Of a stretch of DNA of 64,000 nucleotides, positions 16,501-24,538 are shown in pieces. The first letter of the stretch is position 1. Every line of letters begins with the position of its first letter. Location: positions 56,812 through 120,811 of the forward strand of contig DCIK01000005.1 of NCBI GenBank assembly GCA_002315975.1, in the 5' to 3' direction. Under the pieces are notes generated by a model. It was not told the DNA's origin and ran no database searches. It worked only from the letters and a program-made list of their open reading frames with translations. The position numbers and the translations under genes are program-made. Source of the DNA: Clostridiales bacterium UBA1728 (GTDB taxonomy: Bacteria > Bacillota > Clostridia > Oscillospirales > Oscillospiraceae).

Positions 16501-16552
16501 ATGCTGTTTATTGTGCACTTTGTGCGATTTTTTTCTAACTTATTAAACCGCG

Positions 16553-17452
16553 TCAGCGTCGGCCGCCGCCGCCGCCGGAGTGACCGCCGCCGCCGTGACC
16601 CATGCCGCCGCCACCGGAGCGACCGCCGCCACCGAAGCCGCCGGAGCGACCGCCGCCGCTGCCACCGAAGCCGCCGGGGCGACTGCCGCCGCCACCGCCA
16701 CCGCGATAGCCGCCGCCGAAGCCGCCGCCTCTGGGGGGCCTGCGGTTGTTGTTCAGGAGCCTGTTAAAGACAAACAGGTTCAGAAGTCCGCCGCCGCCAC
16801 CGCGACCGCCGCTGTTGAGCAGCAGGAAGATGATGAGCAGCAGAATAATGCTGCCGAATCGGCTGCTGCGCTGAGGCGAAGAGCCGTAGCTCCCGGAGGC
16901 AGAGGTATAGCTGCTGCCTGTATTGGTGCCGGAGGAGGAAACGGTGCTGACGGAGGACACATTGTAGTGCTTGAGATACCAGTTACCCAGCGCGTCCACA
17001 AGCGCCTCTACGGCATCGTCATAGCTGCCCTTGTCGTATTTGTCCCAGAAATACTGGTCCAGATAGTCGTCGGCTGCGTTGCTGCCGAAGGAGCCCAGAA
17101 TGCCGGCACCCACTGCCAGCCAGCCCTTGTTCTCCTTGGTGGCGAAAAGGAGGAGCATACCGTTATTCTCCGTGGAGGAGCCCACGCCCCAATCATTCAT
17201 GAGGGTATAAGCGTATTCGTCGGCGTAGAGCCCGTCCATGTACTCCACGGATACCACCACGATCTGAGCACCCTTGCACTGGCTTTCCAGCTGGGCATTG
17301 AGCGTGATGATCTTCTGCTCCAGCTCGTCAGACAGCACACCCGCATCATCGCAGACATAAAAGCTGCTGCTCTGCTGCACCACGGCAAAGACCTGCAGGG
17401 GCAGGACAAGGGCAAAAAGCAAAGCAAAGAGAAACGCAAATCTTTTTTTCAT
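16553..17452 (-). CDS. TPM-domain protein (YgcG-like) with Gly-rich tail
   Basis: 299 residues. Signal peptide (1-23), an extracellular TPM domain (about 30-160: VCDDAGVLSDELEQKIITLNAQLE, AQIVVVSVEYMDG, NGMLLLFATKENKGWLAVGAG), a transmembrane helix (SIILLLIIFLLL, about 203-214) and an extreme Gly-rich C-terminus of about 80 residues (GGG, RSGG, HGGGG units). TPM proteins include phosphatases and membrane repair factors; bacterial YgcG forms are poorly characterised. AAAGGA precedes the ATG. It lies downstream of the LemA-like/TelA/XpaC group on the same strand, separated by a 256-bp stretch with an inverted repeat. Confidence 0.85.
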   Translation of the reverse strand: MKKRFAFLFALLFALVLPLQVFAVVQQSSSFYVCDDAGVLSDELEQKIITLNAQLESQCKGAQIVVVSVEYMDGLYADEYAYTLMNDWGVGSSTENNGMLLLFATKENKGWLAVGAGILGSFGSNAADDYLDQYFWDKYDKGSYDDAVEALVDALGNWYLKHYNVSSVSTVSSSGTNTGSSYTSASGSYGSSPQRSSRFGSIILLLIIFLLLNSGGRGGGGGLLNLFVFNRLLNNNRRPPRGGGFGGGYRGGGGGGSRPGGFGGSGGGRSGGFGGGGRSGGGGMGHGGGGHSGGGGGRR

Positions 17453-17535
17453 CGAATATCCTTTTGTTTTTGTTAAAGTGAAGAAACCTGAACCTGCTTC
17501 AATAAATGGATTAGCTCTTTAGAACCTATGACCCC

Positions 17536-17644
17536 GTAGGGCACGGCCTCCCGGCCGTGCCGTGTGGGACAAGCACTATGTCCGCTCTATCCGGACAGAG
17601 AAACAATCGCAGGCTTTCGGCACGGCCGGGAGGCCGTGCCCTAC
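17536..17644. repeat. Family D long inverted repeat
   Basis: A perfect 27-bp inverted repeat (17536-17562 with 17618-17644) carrying gtagggcacggcctcccgg, with an inner shorter palindrome (cacggcc...ggccgtg) in each arm. The core gtagggc..cggcctcccgg is related to the elements at 2213, 46971 and 48152. It sits between the LemA-like and TPM genes and may end transcription from the upstream group. Confidence 0.8.
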
Positions 17645-17709
17645 ACTGGCTTTTCTACGATAGCAGCCGCTAAGTCCAAACTGTTTCTCATTCTCACAAA
17701 CACGATTAA

Positions 17710-18252
17710 TCATGCAAATTTCTGCGGCAGTTCGTCTTCTATGAGAGGGAGAAGGAGACGCACATGGGGAGCCTCCAGAAGCTGAGCGAACTCCCGCTGC
17801 GCCTGGTGGTAATCGGCCTGCTCCATGAGCCGCTGGGCGTTGGTCATGTTGCTGTAGTAGCGCTGTGCCCACTGGCTGTCCTCGCTGCTGAGTCCGGCCT
17901 TTTCTGCGGCGCTCATGGCCTCGGCGGCGGCAGTGTTCAGCTCCTCGTTGAGGGTGAAGAGCCGCTCCGCCCTGTCCATGTCCATGTCTGTGTCATAGAG
18001 GGCGTTATAGGCGCTGCGCAGCCGAGCGCAGACATCGGAGAGGGAGCTGTAGCGGCTCAGCACACTCCAGAGCTGAGAGGCGTTGGAGCAGCGCTCCGCT
18101 AACTTTTCCGCAATGCCGTATTTGGCCGCCCAGACCTGCTCCAGCGCATCCTCCTGCCTGTCGAGATTGCGCTCGATGTTCCACGCGGTGCTGCCTATGA
18201 CCAGCAATAGGGCGCAGAGGAGGGCAACGGCGCGATTTTCAAGGATTTTCAC
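17710..18252 (-). CDS. Membrane-anchored LemA-like helical protein
   Basis: 180 residues. One N-terminal membrane helix (ALLCALLLVIGSTAW) followed by long amphipathic helices; the segment WAQRYYSNMTNAQRLMEQADYHQAQREF resembles the second helix pair of LemA proteins. LemA is not well understood; it is a membrane-anchored four-helix protein. The match is weak, so the name rests partly on the neighbours (TPM downstream, TelA six bases upstream), a grouping seen elsewhere for LemA-type proteins. The start is GTG (18250-18252). It could instead be an unrelated envelope protein. Confidence 0.6.
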   Translation of the reverse strand: MKILENRAVALLCALLLVIGSTAWNIERNLDRQEDALEQVWAAKYGIAEKLAERCSNASQLWSVLSRYSSLSDVCARLRSAYNALYDTDMDMDRAERLFTLNEELNTAAAEAMSAAEKAGLSSEDSQWAQRYYSNMTNAQRLMEQADYHQAQREFAQLLEAPHVRLLLPLIEDELPQKFA

Positions 18253-18258
18253 GGTTGA

Positions 18259-19419
18259 TCAGCCTTTCATCTCCAGCAGCTTCTGCTTCAGCTCGGCCTC
18301 CATCTGACCCAGCTCCTGCTCGGCCTGGGCTCTGCGGACGCGACCCTCATCCTGAATCTGGCGAACCTCCTCCAGCGTGTCGATGAGGTGCTGGTTGGTC
18401 TTGCGGAGAGTCTCCAGCTCCACGATGCCCTTCTCGGCCTCGCGGGCGATGGCCACGCTGCCCTGATGGAGATCGGCGGCGTTCTTTTCCAGCAGCTTGT
18501 TGGTAATATCCGTCACGGCGGAGCTGGCCTCCATGGCCTGCTTGGAGTGGTGGAGGGAGAGCGCCATAACCATCTGGCTCTTCCACAGGGGAATGGTGTT
18601 GACGATGGCGGTCTGAATCTTCTCGTTCATGACCAGATCGTTGTTCTGAATCATGCGGATCTGGGGGGACATCTGCAGGGAGATCATGCGGGTCAGCTCC
18701 AGATCGTGAATCTTCTTCTCAAAGCGGTTGATGAGCTCTGCGAAGTCGTTGGCGGCCTGGGCATCCTCAGCAAGACCGCTCTCCTGAGCTTTCCTGGTGA
18801 GCTCGGCGAGAGTGGTGTCGCGCAGCTCCTGAATGCGGAGCTTGCCGGCGATGATATACATGGTCAGCTCTTTGAAGTAGGCCTGATTCAGCTCGAACAT
18901 CTGATCCATGGTGGCAATGTCCTTGCTGAGCACCACCTGATGCTTCTGCAGCTCGCCGGTAATACGATCTACATTCACCTCGGCCTTGTCAAACTTGACC
19001 TTGGTCTCTTCGATGGTGTTCTTGGCCTTGTGGAAGAGCTTGGCCAGACCCTTGCGCTCCTCCTGCTCGTCAAACTCCAGAGTCTTCAGCTCCACCACCA
19101 GATCGGTGAGCATATCGCCCACGGGACCCATATCCTTGGTGCGAACCTTGCCCAGCGCCTGAGCGGAGAAATCGGAGATGTTCTTCTGGGCACCGGCACC
19201 GTAGGAGAGAACGAGATTCGTGTCGGTCACGTCGATCTGCTTGGAAAACTCCCGGACGGCTGCCTGCTCGGCGGGGGAGAGACGGTCAATGTCCAGCTTC
19301 TCGGCCTCGGGCTTTTCCTCTTCGGTCTTAGTGGTCAGCACAGGGGCAGCAGGAGCCTCCTGCGCAGCGGCAGCGGTGGGGTTCAGGGTGAGGGTGGGGG
19401 TGTATTCGTTCTCAGCCAT
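18259..19419 (-). CDS. telA: TelA-family (toxic anion resistance) protein
   Basis: 386 residues, the usual length for TelA/KlaA/YceH. Soluble, almost entirely helical, with a low-complexity N-terminus followed by the conserved core (FDEQEERKGLAKLFHKAKNT, LSKDIATMDQMFELNQAYFKEL, MISLQMSPQIRMIQNND, NTIPLWKSQMVMALSLHHSKQAM) and a C-terminal coiled coil (about 330-385). The family was named for tellurite resistance but its normal role, probably in membrane stress, is unsettled. The start at 19419 has AAAGGAA upstream and overlaps the XpaC-like gene by 8 bp. Confidence 0.9.
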   Translation of the reverse strand: MAENEYTPTLTLNPTAAAAQEAPAAPVLTTKTEEEKPEAEKLDIDRLSPAEQAAVREFSKQIDVTDTNLVLSYGAGAQKNISDFSAQALGKVRTKDMGPVGDMLTDLVVELKTLEFDEQEERKGLAKLFHKAKNTIEETKVKFDKAEVNVDRITGELQKHQVVLSKDIATMDQMFELNQAYFKELTMYIIAGKLRIQELRDTTLAELTRKAQESGLAEDAQAANDFAELINRFEKKIHDLELTRMISLQMSPQIRMIQNNDLVMNEKIQTAIVNTIPLWKSQMVMALSLHHSKQAMEASSAVTDITNKLLEKNAADLHQGSVAIAREAEKGIVELETLRKTNQHLIDTLEEVRQIQDEGRVRRAQAEQELGQMEAELKQKLLEMKG

Positions 19420-20143
19420 TTTGTGTGGTTCCTTTCTCTTTTTCCTCTTTATCGTATTGCGCCATGAAGCTGTTCCAGTCGAGGGGATTCTTTTCACCCA
19501 GACCCTCCCGATCCAGCATACTCTTCATGCTGCGGATTTCTGCATCAATGTCCATGGCCTGGTTGCTGAAGAGAGCGTCCAGCTGCTTTTTGTAGGCTTC
19601 GATGGTGGTGTCGAGCATCTCCTCAATGCTCTGCTTGCTGCGGAGAATGGTCTCGCCGTCGATCTCGGCGGCATCCATGCGGTCATAGGCGTTGAGGAGC
19701 TTTAATGTTGTGGGCATATAGAAGTCCAGAAACTTCCGGATCTGGGGCACATCGCTCTCGTCGTCCCTGGCGTCCTGAATGATCTTATCGGATACGGACA
19801 TCAGCTCGTTGATCTTTGCGCGGACGGCAGGATTCCTGATGGAGCCGTAGAGCCGCCCCATCTCGCTCATGGCCTTCTTGCCGTCGGCAATTACGGCCTC
19901 CACCGCAGGGGAGTAGCGCTCCTCATTTTCAGTCTGCACCGGGACTGCGGGTATATCCGCAGCGGGCTCCGCAGTCTTCTCCCTGCGCTTCACGGCCACG
20001 GCGGTGGCCGCCGCAGCGGACAGACCCAGACCGATGAGCAGGGCGCTGAACTTCAGCAGGGGAACAAACAGGGAATACCCCACATAAAAAAGGGCAAACA
20101 CCCAGATCGGACGTATGCCTTTTCGCTTTTTTGGCTGTTGCAA
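19412..20143 (-). CDS. XpaC-like (5-bromo-4-chloroindolyl phosphate hydrolysis family) protein
   Basis: 243 residues. Two closely spaced N-terminal membrane helices (PIWVFALFYVGYSLFVPLL and LLIGLGLSAAAATAVAV) and a cytoplasmic helical domain with the XpaC-type region IRKFLDFYMPTTLKLLNAYD. XpaC-like genes are regularly found beside telA, and the two are thought to act together. The start is TTG (20141-20143) with AGGAGG eight bases upstream; no ATG fits. A TIR element (20170-20370) lies only 26 bp upstream, so the promoter must be within or beyond that element. Confidence 0.8.
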   Translation of the reverse strand: MQQPKKRKGIRPIWVFALFYVGYSLFVPLLKFSALLIGLGLSAAAATAVAVKRREKTAEPAADIPAVPVQTENEERYSPAVEAVIADGKKAMSEMGRLYGSIRNPAVRAKINELMSVSDKIIQDARDDESDVPQIRKFLDFYMPTTLKLLNAYDRMDAAEIDGETILRSKQSIEEMLDTTIEAYKKQLDALFSNQAMDIDAEIRSMKSMLDREGLGEKNPLDWNSFMAQYDKEEKEKGTTQNG

Positions 20144-20169
20144 GGGGATGTCCTCCTCATTTCTCTATT

Positions 20170-20370
20170 TAGTCGATTGTAAAACTCCGTTTTACAATCG
20201 AGGATTTCTCGCGCTCCATCGCGGCGGCAAAGCCGCCTTGGTCGGCGCGAGGGCGCACCAATAGTGTGCGCCTCAGGGTATTTTCAATCGGGCGAAGCCC
20301 AATTGAAAATGATTGAATCCTTTTACGAGGCTAACGAGACAGAACTGGTGAGCACTTTTACAATCGACTA
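20170..20370 (+). mobile_element. MITE-like TIR element, long copy 2
   Basis: 201 bp with perfect 15-bp terminal inverted repeats, TAGTCGATTGTAAAA and TTTTACAATCGACTA. It is flanked by TATT on both sides, a likely 4-bp target duplication. Internal hairpins: TGTAAAACTCCGTTTTACA, gcggcggcaaagccgcc, gcgcaccaatagtgtgcgc and ttttcaatcgggcgaag with cccaattgaaaa. Shorter than copies 1 and 3 because the cgagctg...caaactctg part of the tail is missing. Intergenic between the XpaC-like and YlbJ-like genes. Confidence 0.85.
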
Positions 20371-20446
20371 TATTTATTCAATATTGTGAATTATAGCCCG
20401 AATGACCGGAAGCGTCAAGAGCGTTTTGCCCGAATTCACAATGCTG

Positions 20447-21412
20447 TCACAAATGGAGGAGCAGCCCCAGGCCGTATGCCGTCAGTCCGCTTAAAAAGCC
20501 CTGAAAAAGCTTTGCCGCCAGCCGCTTTCCGCTCCGCAGTCCCGCCGCAGAGCTCAGAGCGGCGCTCTGAAAGTGGACGCAGAGTCCGCCCCAGCTCAGG
20601 GCGAAGGAGGCGATACCCAGACTGACGGGCGAGAGGGGCAGAGGGCGCAGCAGACCCACGCTGCCGCTGAGCTCGAAAATGCTCCACAGCAGCGTCCGGC
20701 ATACCCCCGGCTCCAGCCCTGTGAGCCGCATCAGCGGCAGCGTCAGGGCGGTGAAAAGCCCTGCATCGTCCGCAACAAAGAGCAGGGAAGCAAAGAAAAT
20801 CACAAAGGCACCCACATTCAGCAGCGAGGCCATGGCGGCCTTTACGCTCTCGGAGAGAGCCTTAGAGAAGCTGACTTCCGTGCTCTGCTTCGGCAGCTCC
20901 GAAGTCTGCGTGGATGGGTTCTTTCGCCGAAACAGCAGCCCCACGCAGAGCGCGGAGAGCAGCTGAAGAGCATAGAGCAGCAGCCCCAGCGAAGCGCTGC
21001 CCAGTGCACCGCTGCCCAGAGCGGCCACGGCAAAGGCGGGGCCCGTGTTGTCACAGAAGCTCAGGGCGGACTCCGCATCCTCCTTTGAGATGCGTCCGCT
21101 TTCATAGAGCTGTGCGACACAGGATGCCCCCAGCGGGTAGCCGCCCAGCAGTCCGGCAAGAAGCGCCGAGGCCACTGCACCGCTCTGGGAGAAGCAGCCC
21201 ATGAGCTTTCCGCAGGGGCGCTCCAGCGCTTCGGCCAGACCCAGACGGTTGAGCAGTCCCGCCAGAGCGAAGCAGGGCAGCAGAGAGGGCAGCAAAAGCT
21301 CCAGCATGAGCGTAAGCCCCCACGCCGCGCCCTCTCTGGCAGCGGGAGCTCTCCACACCAGCAGGGCAAAGGCCGAGAGTGCGGCGGATAATAGCAGTCG
21401 TTTTTTCCTCAT
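20447..21412 (-). CDS. YlbJ-like sporulation membrane protein (nucleoside recognition/gate domain)
   Basis: 321 residues with about eight hydrophobic helices. The gate-type segments are present: LLPSLLPCFALAGLL, LLGGYPLGASCVAQL and LSFCDNTGPAFAVAALG, with a second half (LLNVGAFVIFFASLLFV) repeating the pattern. YlbJ of Bacillus is a sigma-E-controlled membrane protein needed for spore envelope formation. This copy is shorter than Bacillus YlbJ (about 400), and the ribosome site is weak. It is divergent from yqfC-yqfD, which supports a sporulation role. The exact YlbJ assignment is less sure than the membrane fold. Confidence 0.7.
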   Translation of the reverse strand: MRKKRLLLSAALSAFALLVWRAPAAREGAAWGLTLMLELLLPSLLPCFALAGLLNRLGLAEALERPCGKLMGCFSQSGAVASALLAGLLGGYPLGASCVAQLYESGRISKEDAESALSFCDNTGPAFAVAALGSGALGSASLGLLLYALQLLSALCVGLLFRRKNPSTQTSELPKQSTEVSFSKALSESVKAAMASLLNVGAFVIFFASLLFVADDAGLFTALTLPLMRLTGLEPGVCRTLLWSIFELSGSVGLLRPLPLSPVSLGIASFALSWGGLCVHFQSAALSSAAGLRSGKRLAAKLFQGFLSGLTAYGLGLLLHL

Positions 21413-21482
21413 GGCACCACTCTATGCCCACCGGGTGCTGAACTTGACCGGCAGCTCATAAAATCATGGGGAGGTGATGAAG

Positions 21483-21740
21483 ATGAAGGTGCCGGTTTCG
21501 GCTGCGGCGCTGGGAGAGAGCCTGGGTCTGCCCCCGGGCAGCGTACAGCTTACGCTCTGGGGACGCAGACAGCTTCTGGCCCGGGAACACCGGGGACTGC
21601 TGGGCTACAGCGACCGGGAGGTAGTGATTTCCGCAAAGGACGGCCGCGTCCGGATTCTGGGCAGCGGACTGAGCATAGCGGCCATGGATGCCGGGAGCAT
21701 CGTGATCCGCGGCGAGATCAGCGGGGTGGAGTATGCGTAA
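21483..21740 (+). CDS. yqfC: YqfC-like sporulation protein
   Basis: 85 residues of the YabP/YqfC family, small beta-rich proteins made in the mother cell. GLPPGSVQLTLWGRRQLLAREHRGLLGYSDREVVI and a C-terminal RGEISGVEYA are typical. Three closely spaced starts are possible (GTG 21474, ATG 21477, ATG 21483); 21483 is chosen because GGGGAGGT then sits eight bases away. It overlaps yqfD by 8 bp, the standard yqfC-yqfD pair. Confidence 0.85.
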   Translation: MKVPVSAAALGESLGLPPGSVQLTLWGRRQLLAREHRGLLGYSDREVVISAKDGRVRILGSGLSIAAMDAGSIVIRGEISGVEYA

Positions 21741-22848
21741 TTGGCTCCGCTCCCTCGTGGAGGCGGAGGTCTGCGACAGCGCTGCCTTTCTGAATCTCTG
21801 CCGGCGGGAGGGCATCCCTCTGGCCGATACGGAGAGCAGAGACGGCTGCCGTCTGCGCTTCTCCGCTCCGCCCTCCGCTTTGGTGAAGCTGAAGACCCTT
21901 GCCCAACGCTGCGGCGGCAGTCTGCGCGTTCTCCGCAGTGGGATAGGGGAGCGACTGCGGGGGAAGACCCGGCGCCACGGCGCGATCCTGCTTGCTGCCG
22001 CCTTGATGGGGCTGCTGCTCCTGTGCTCTTCCCTCTTCCTCTGGGAGATCGAGCCGGGCGGCTGCCCCGACACGGCGGCGCTCTGGCGGATACTGGCCGC
22101 TCTGGACAGGGCGGGACTGCGCAGGGGCGCTTTCATTCCCACCCTCTCCACGGAGCTGCTTTGTTCGGAGGCGCTGGGGGAGCTGCCGGAGCTGGAGAGC
22201 CTCACGGTAAACCTCCGGGGCAGCCGTGCCTATGTGGAGGCGCGAGGGCGCAGCGAGGAGCCGGAGATCGCCTTGGAAAAGGGAGAGAGCGTGATCGTCG
22301 CAGACCGTCAGGCACTGCTCACCGATGTCCGCGTTCTTGCCGGAACGGCAGCGGTGAACCGGGGCATGGCCGTGGAAGCGGGGGATGTGCTGGTGCTGCC
22401 CTCGTCCACCGCGGAGCGGGCCAGAGGAGAAATTACCGGCCTTTGCCGGCTGGAAAAGACCGTAATTCTGCCTCAAAGCGTTGCAGCACTCTCCCATACC
22501 GGGAAAACGCGGACAATCTGGGGGCTTCAGTGGGGAAAAAGATGCATTTTTCTGCAAACTGACAGTAGCATTTCCCCTACGGTTTGTGGTAAAATATATT
22601 CTGCTTCTTCCTCTGCTCTTCCCTTGGGGCTCTGCCGCCTCACGCTGGAGGAAAGGGAGAGCACCGAGCCGGTGTCGGGGACACTCTGCGAAGTCCGTTA
22701 CGCCGAGGCGCTGCTGGAGAAAATGCTGGCGCAGGAGCTGGGAAAAGAGGGTGAGCTGCTCACAGCCGCCGTCAACCGCAGCGGAAACAGCGTAAGCCTC
22801 CGCTGCGAGTGCAGCCTGCCCATAGGCGTGGAGAGAAGCGCGGAGTAA
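21733..22848 (+). CDS. yqfD: Sporulation protein YqfD
   Basis: 371 residues, near the usual 380-400. An N-terminal soluble domain is followed by one membrane helix (AILLAAALMGLLLLCSSLFLWEIE, about 84-107) and a long extracytoplasmic domain with ELPELESLTVNLRGSRAYVE, the pattern of YqfD. It is needed for efficient spore formation in Bacillus, role unclear. yqfD normally precedes phoH, as here, although a repeat (22860-22993) now separates the two. Confidence 0.88.
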   Translation: MRNWLRSLVEAEVCDSAAFLNLCRREGIPLADTESRDGCRLRFSAPPSALVKLKTLAQRCGGSLRVLRSGIGERLRGKTRRHGAILLAAALMGLLLLCSSLFLWEIEPGGCPDTAALWRILAALDRAGLRRGAFIPTLSTELLCSEALGELPELESLTVNLRGSRAYVEARGRSEEPEIALEKGESVIVADRQALLTDVRVLAGTAAVNRGMAVEAGDVLVLPSSTAERARGEITGLCRLEKTVILPQSVAALSHTGKTRTIWGLQWGKRCIFLQTDSSISPTVCGKIYSASSSALPLGLCRLTLEERESTEPVSGTLCEVRYAEALLEKMLAQELGKEGELLTAAVNRSGNSVSLRCECSLPIGVERSAE

Positions 22849-22859
22849 GAGAAAGCCCT

Positions 22860-22993
22860 AAGGCTCCCTCTGTGAGGGAGCTGCCCCAGTGCGTACACTG
22901 GGGCTGAGGGAGAGAGAATCTTTTGAGCTGTATCGTAGATTGTCCCTCCCTCAGTCTCGCTGCGCGAGCCAGCTCCCTCATCTGAGGGAGCCA
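22860..22993. repeat. Family B repeat, long inverted copy
   Basis: The outer arms (ggctccctctgtgagggagctg and cagctccctcatctgagggagcc) are each hairpins and also complement each other. Inner parts: ccccagtgcgtacactgggg and tctcgctgcgcgag. It lies between yqfD and phoH. Confidence 0.8.
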
Positions 22994-23072
22994 AGACGGG
23001 GGTTTGCGCTGATTTTTTGCTATTGCCCCAAGTAACGACTGCTTATTCCTTCCCATAAGGAGATAGATATAT

Positions 23073-24086
23073 ATGGAAAGAATCATATCCGTGGATCGGG
23101 TGGAGAGTATACTGGATGTGTTCGGCTCCTTTGACCAGAACCTGCGGCTCATCGAAAAGGAGCTGGGGGTTCGCCTGCTGGATCGGGACTCCGAAATCCA
23201 CATCAGCGGCGAGGAGGAGGCCTGCGCACTGGCGGAGAAGGCCGTGGAAGGACTCCTGAGCCTCAGCGCCAAGGGCGAGAGTATCGATGAGCAGCGGGTG
23301 CGCTATATCCTCCGCATGGTCAGAGAGGGTCGGGAACAGAAAATCGGCGAGCTGGGCAGCGATGTGGTGTGCATCACCGCCAAGGGCCGTCCCGTGAAGC
23401 CCAAGACCATCGGCCAGAAGCAGTATGTGGAGGCCATCCGGAAAAATACCGTCACTTTGGGCATCGGCCCCGCCGGTACGGGCAAGACCTATCTGGCCGT
23501 GGCGGCAGCGGTGGCTGCCTTCCGGGAGAAGAGCATCAACCGCATTATCCTCACCCGTCCCGCCGTGGAGGCGGGTGAACGGCTGGGCTTCCTGCCGGGA
23601 GATTTACAGAGCAAGGTGGATCCCTATCTCCGGCCGCTCTACGATGCCCTCTTCGATATGCTGGGGCCTGAGACCTATCAGGCCTATCTGGAAAAGGGTA
23701 ATATCGAGGTAGCGCCGCTGGCCTATATGCGCGGCAGAACGCTGGACGATTCCTTCATCATCCTCGACGAGGCGCAGAATACCTCACGGGAGCAGATGAA
23801 GATGTTCCTGACCCGTCTGGGCTTCAACAGCCGCATGGTTATCACCGGCGATGTGACCCAGATTGACCTGCCCGACGACAAGCCCTCCGGGCTGAAGGAG
23901 GCCATGAAGGTCTTAAAGGGCGTGGACGATATCGCCATCTGCACCCTCACCGGCGCGGACGTGGTGCGCCATGTGCTGGTGCAGCACATCATCGAGGCCT
24001 ACGAAAAGTACGAAGACAAAAAGGACGAGAATAAATCCAGAATTCCCGCCCCCACCACATACAGAAGGAGACCGGGCGGAAAATGA
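23073..24086 (+). CDS. phoH: PhoH-like ATPase
   Basis: 337 residues. An N-terminal KH-like segment (about 1-70) is followed by the PhoH P-loop NTPase: Walker A GPAGTGKTYLA (about 135-145), Walker B FIILDEAQNTSREQMKMFLTR and sensor MVITGDVTQIDLPD. PhoH proteins of this class act in RNA metabolism, probably with YbeY, whose gene overlaps by 4 bp. The ATG has AAGGAG upstream. Confidence 0.93.
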   Translation: MERIISVDRVESILDVFGSFDQNLRLIEKELGVRLLDRDSEIHISGEEEACALAEKAVEGLLSLSAKGESIDEQRVRYILRMVREGREQKIGELGSDVVCITAKGRPVKPKTIGQKQYVEAIRKNTVTLGIGPAGTGKTYLAVAAAVAAFREKSINRIILTRPAVEAGERLGFLPGDLQSKVDPYLRPLYDALFDMLGPETYQAYLEKGNIEVAPLAYMRGRTLDDSFIILDEAQNTSREQMKMFLTRLGFNSRMVITGDVTQIDLPDDKPSGLKEAMKVLKGVDDIAICTLTGADVVRHVLVQHIIEAYEKYEDKKDENKSRIPAPTTYRRRPGGK

Positions 24087-24538
24087 GCCATCAGGTATAT
24101 TTCACCAGAGAAAAGAAGAATTTAGGCTACAGCGATGCCTATCGCTATGTCAGGAAGGCCGTATACGCGGCGCTGGAAAACGAGAAGCAGCAGCGCGACT
24201 GCGAAATCTCCGTGACCTTCACCGATGACGAGGGCATCCACGCCATCAACTCAGAGCAGCGGAATATCGACAGCACCACCGATGTGCTGTCCTTCCCCAT
24301 CGGCGAGGAGAACTACGATACCGGCTGCCTGTTTCTGGGCGATATGGTAATCTCCTTAGAGCGCTGTGCGAAGCAGGGCGAGGAGTACGGCGGCGGATTT
24401 TACCACGAGCTCCAGTACCTGACGGTGCACTCCGTACTGCATCTGCTGGGCTATGACCATCTGGATGAGGGTGTTCAGAAGGCCGAAATGCGAGCCCACG
24501 AAAAAGAAATTATGAAGAGGTTAGGCTATGATTACTAA
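24083..24538 (+). CDS. ybeY: Endoribonuclease YbeY
   Basis: 151 residues. Zinc-dependent endoribonuclease used in 16S rRNA 3'-end maturation and ribosome quality control. The metal site is HSVLHLLGYDHLDE (H-x3-H-x5-H pattern) near 127-140, and STTDVLSFPIGE is also conserved. It overlaps phoH by 4 bp and era by 11 bp, so all three are translated as one unit. dgkA and cdd, often found between ybeY and era in Bacilli, are absent. Confidence 0.95.
   Translation: MSHQVYFTREKKNLGYSDAYRYVRKAVYAALENEKQQRDCEISVTFTDDEGIHAINSEQRNIDSTTDVLSFPIGEENYDTGCLFLGDMVISLERCAKQGEEYGGGFYHELQYLTVHSVLHLLGYDHLDEGVQKAEMRAHEKEIMKRLGYDY

Noticed and set aside
16580..17476. Plus-strand Ala-rich frame opposite the TPM gene
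   Set aside because: It mirrors the Gly-rich tail codons; no ribosome site.
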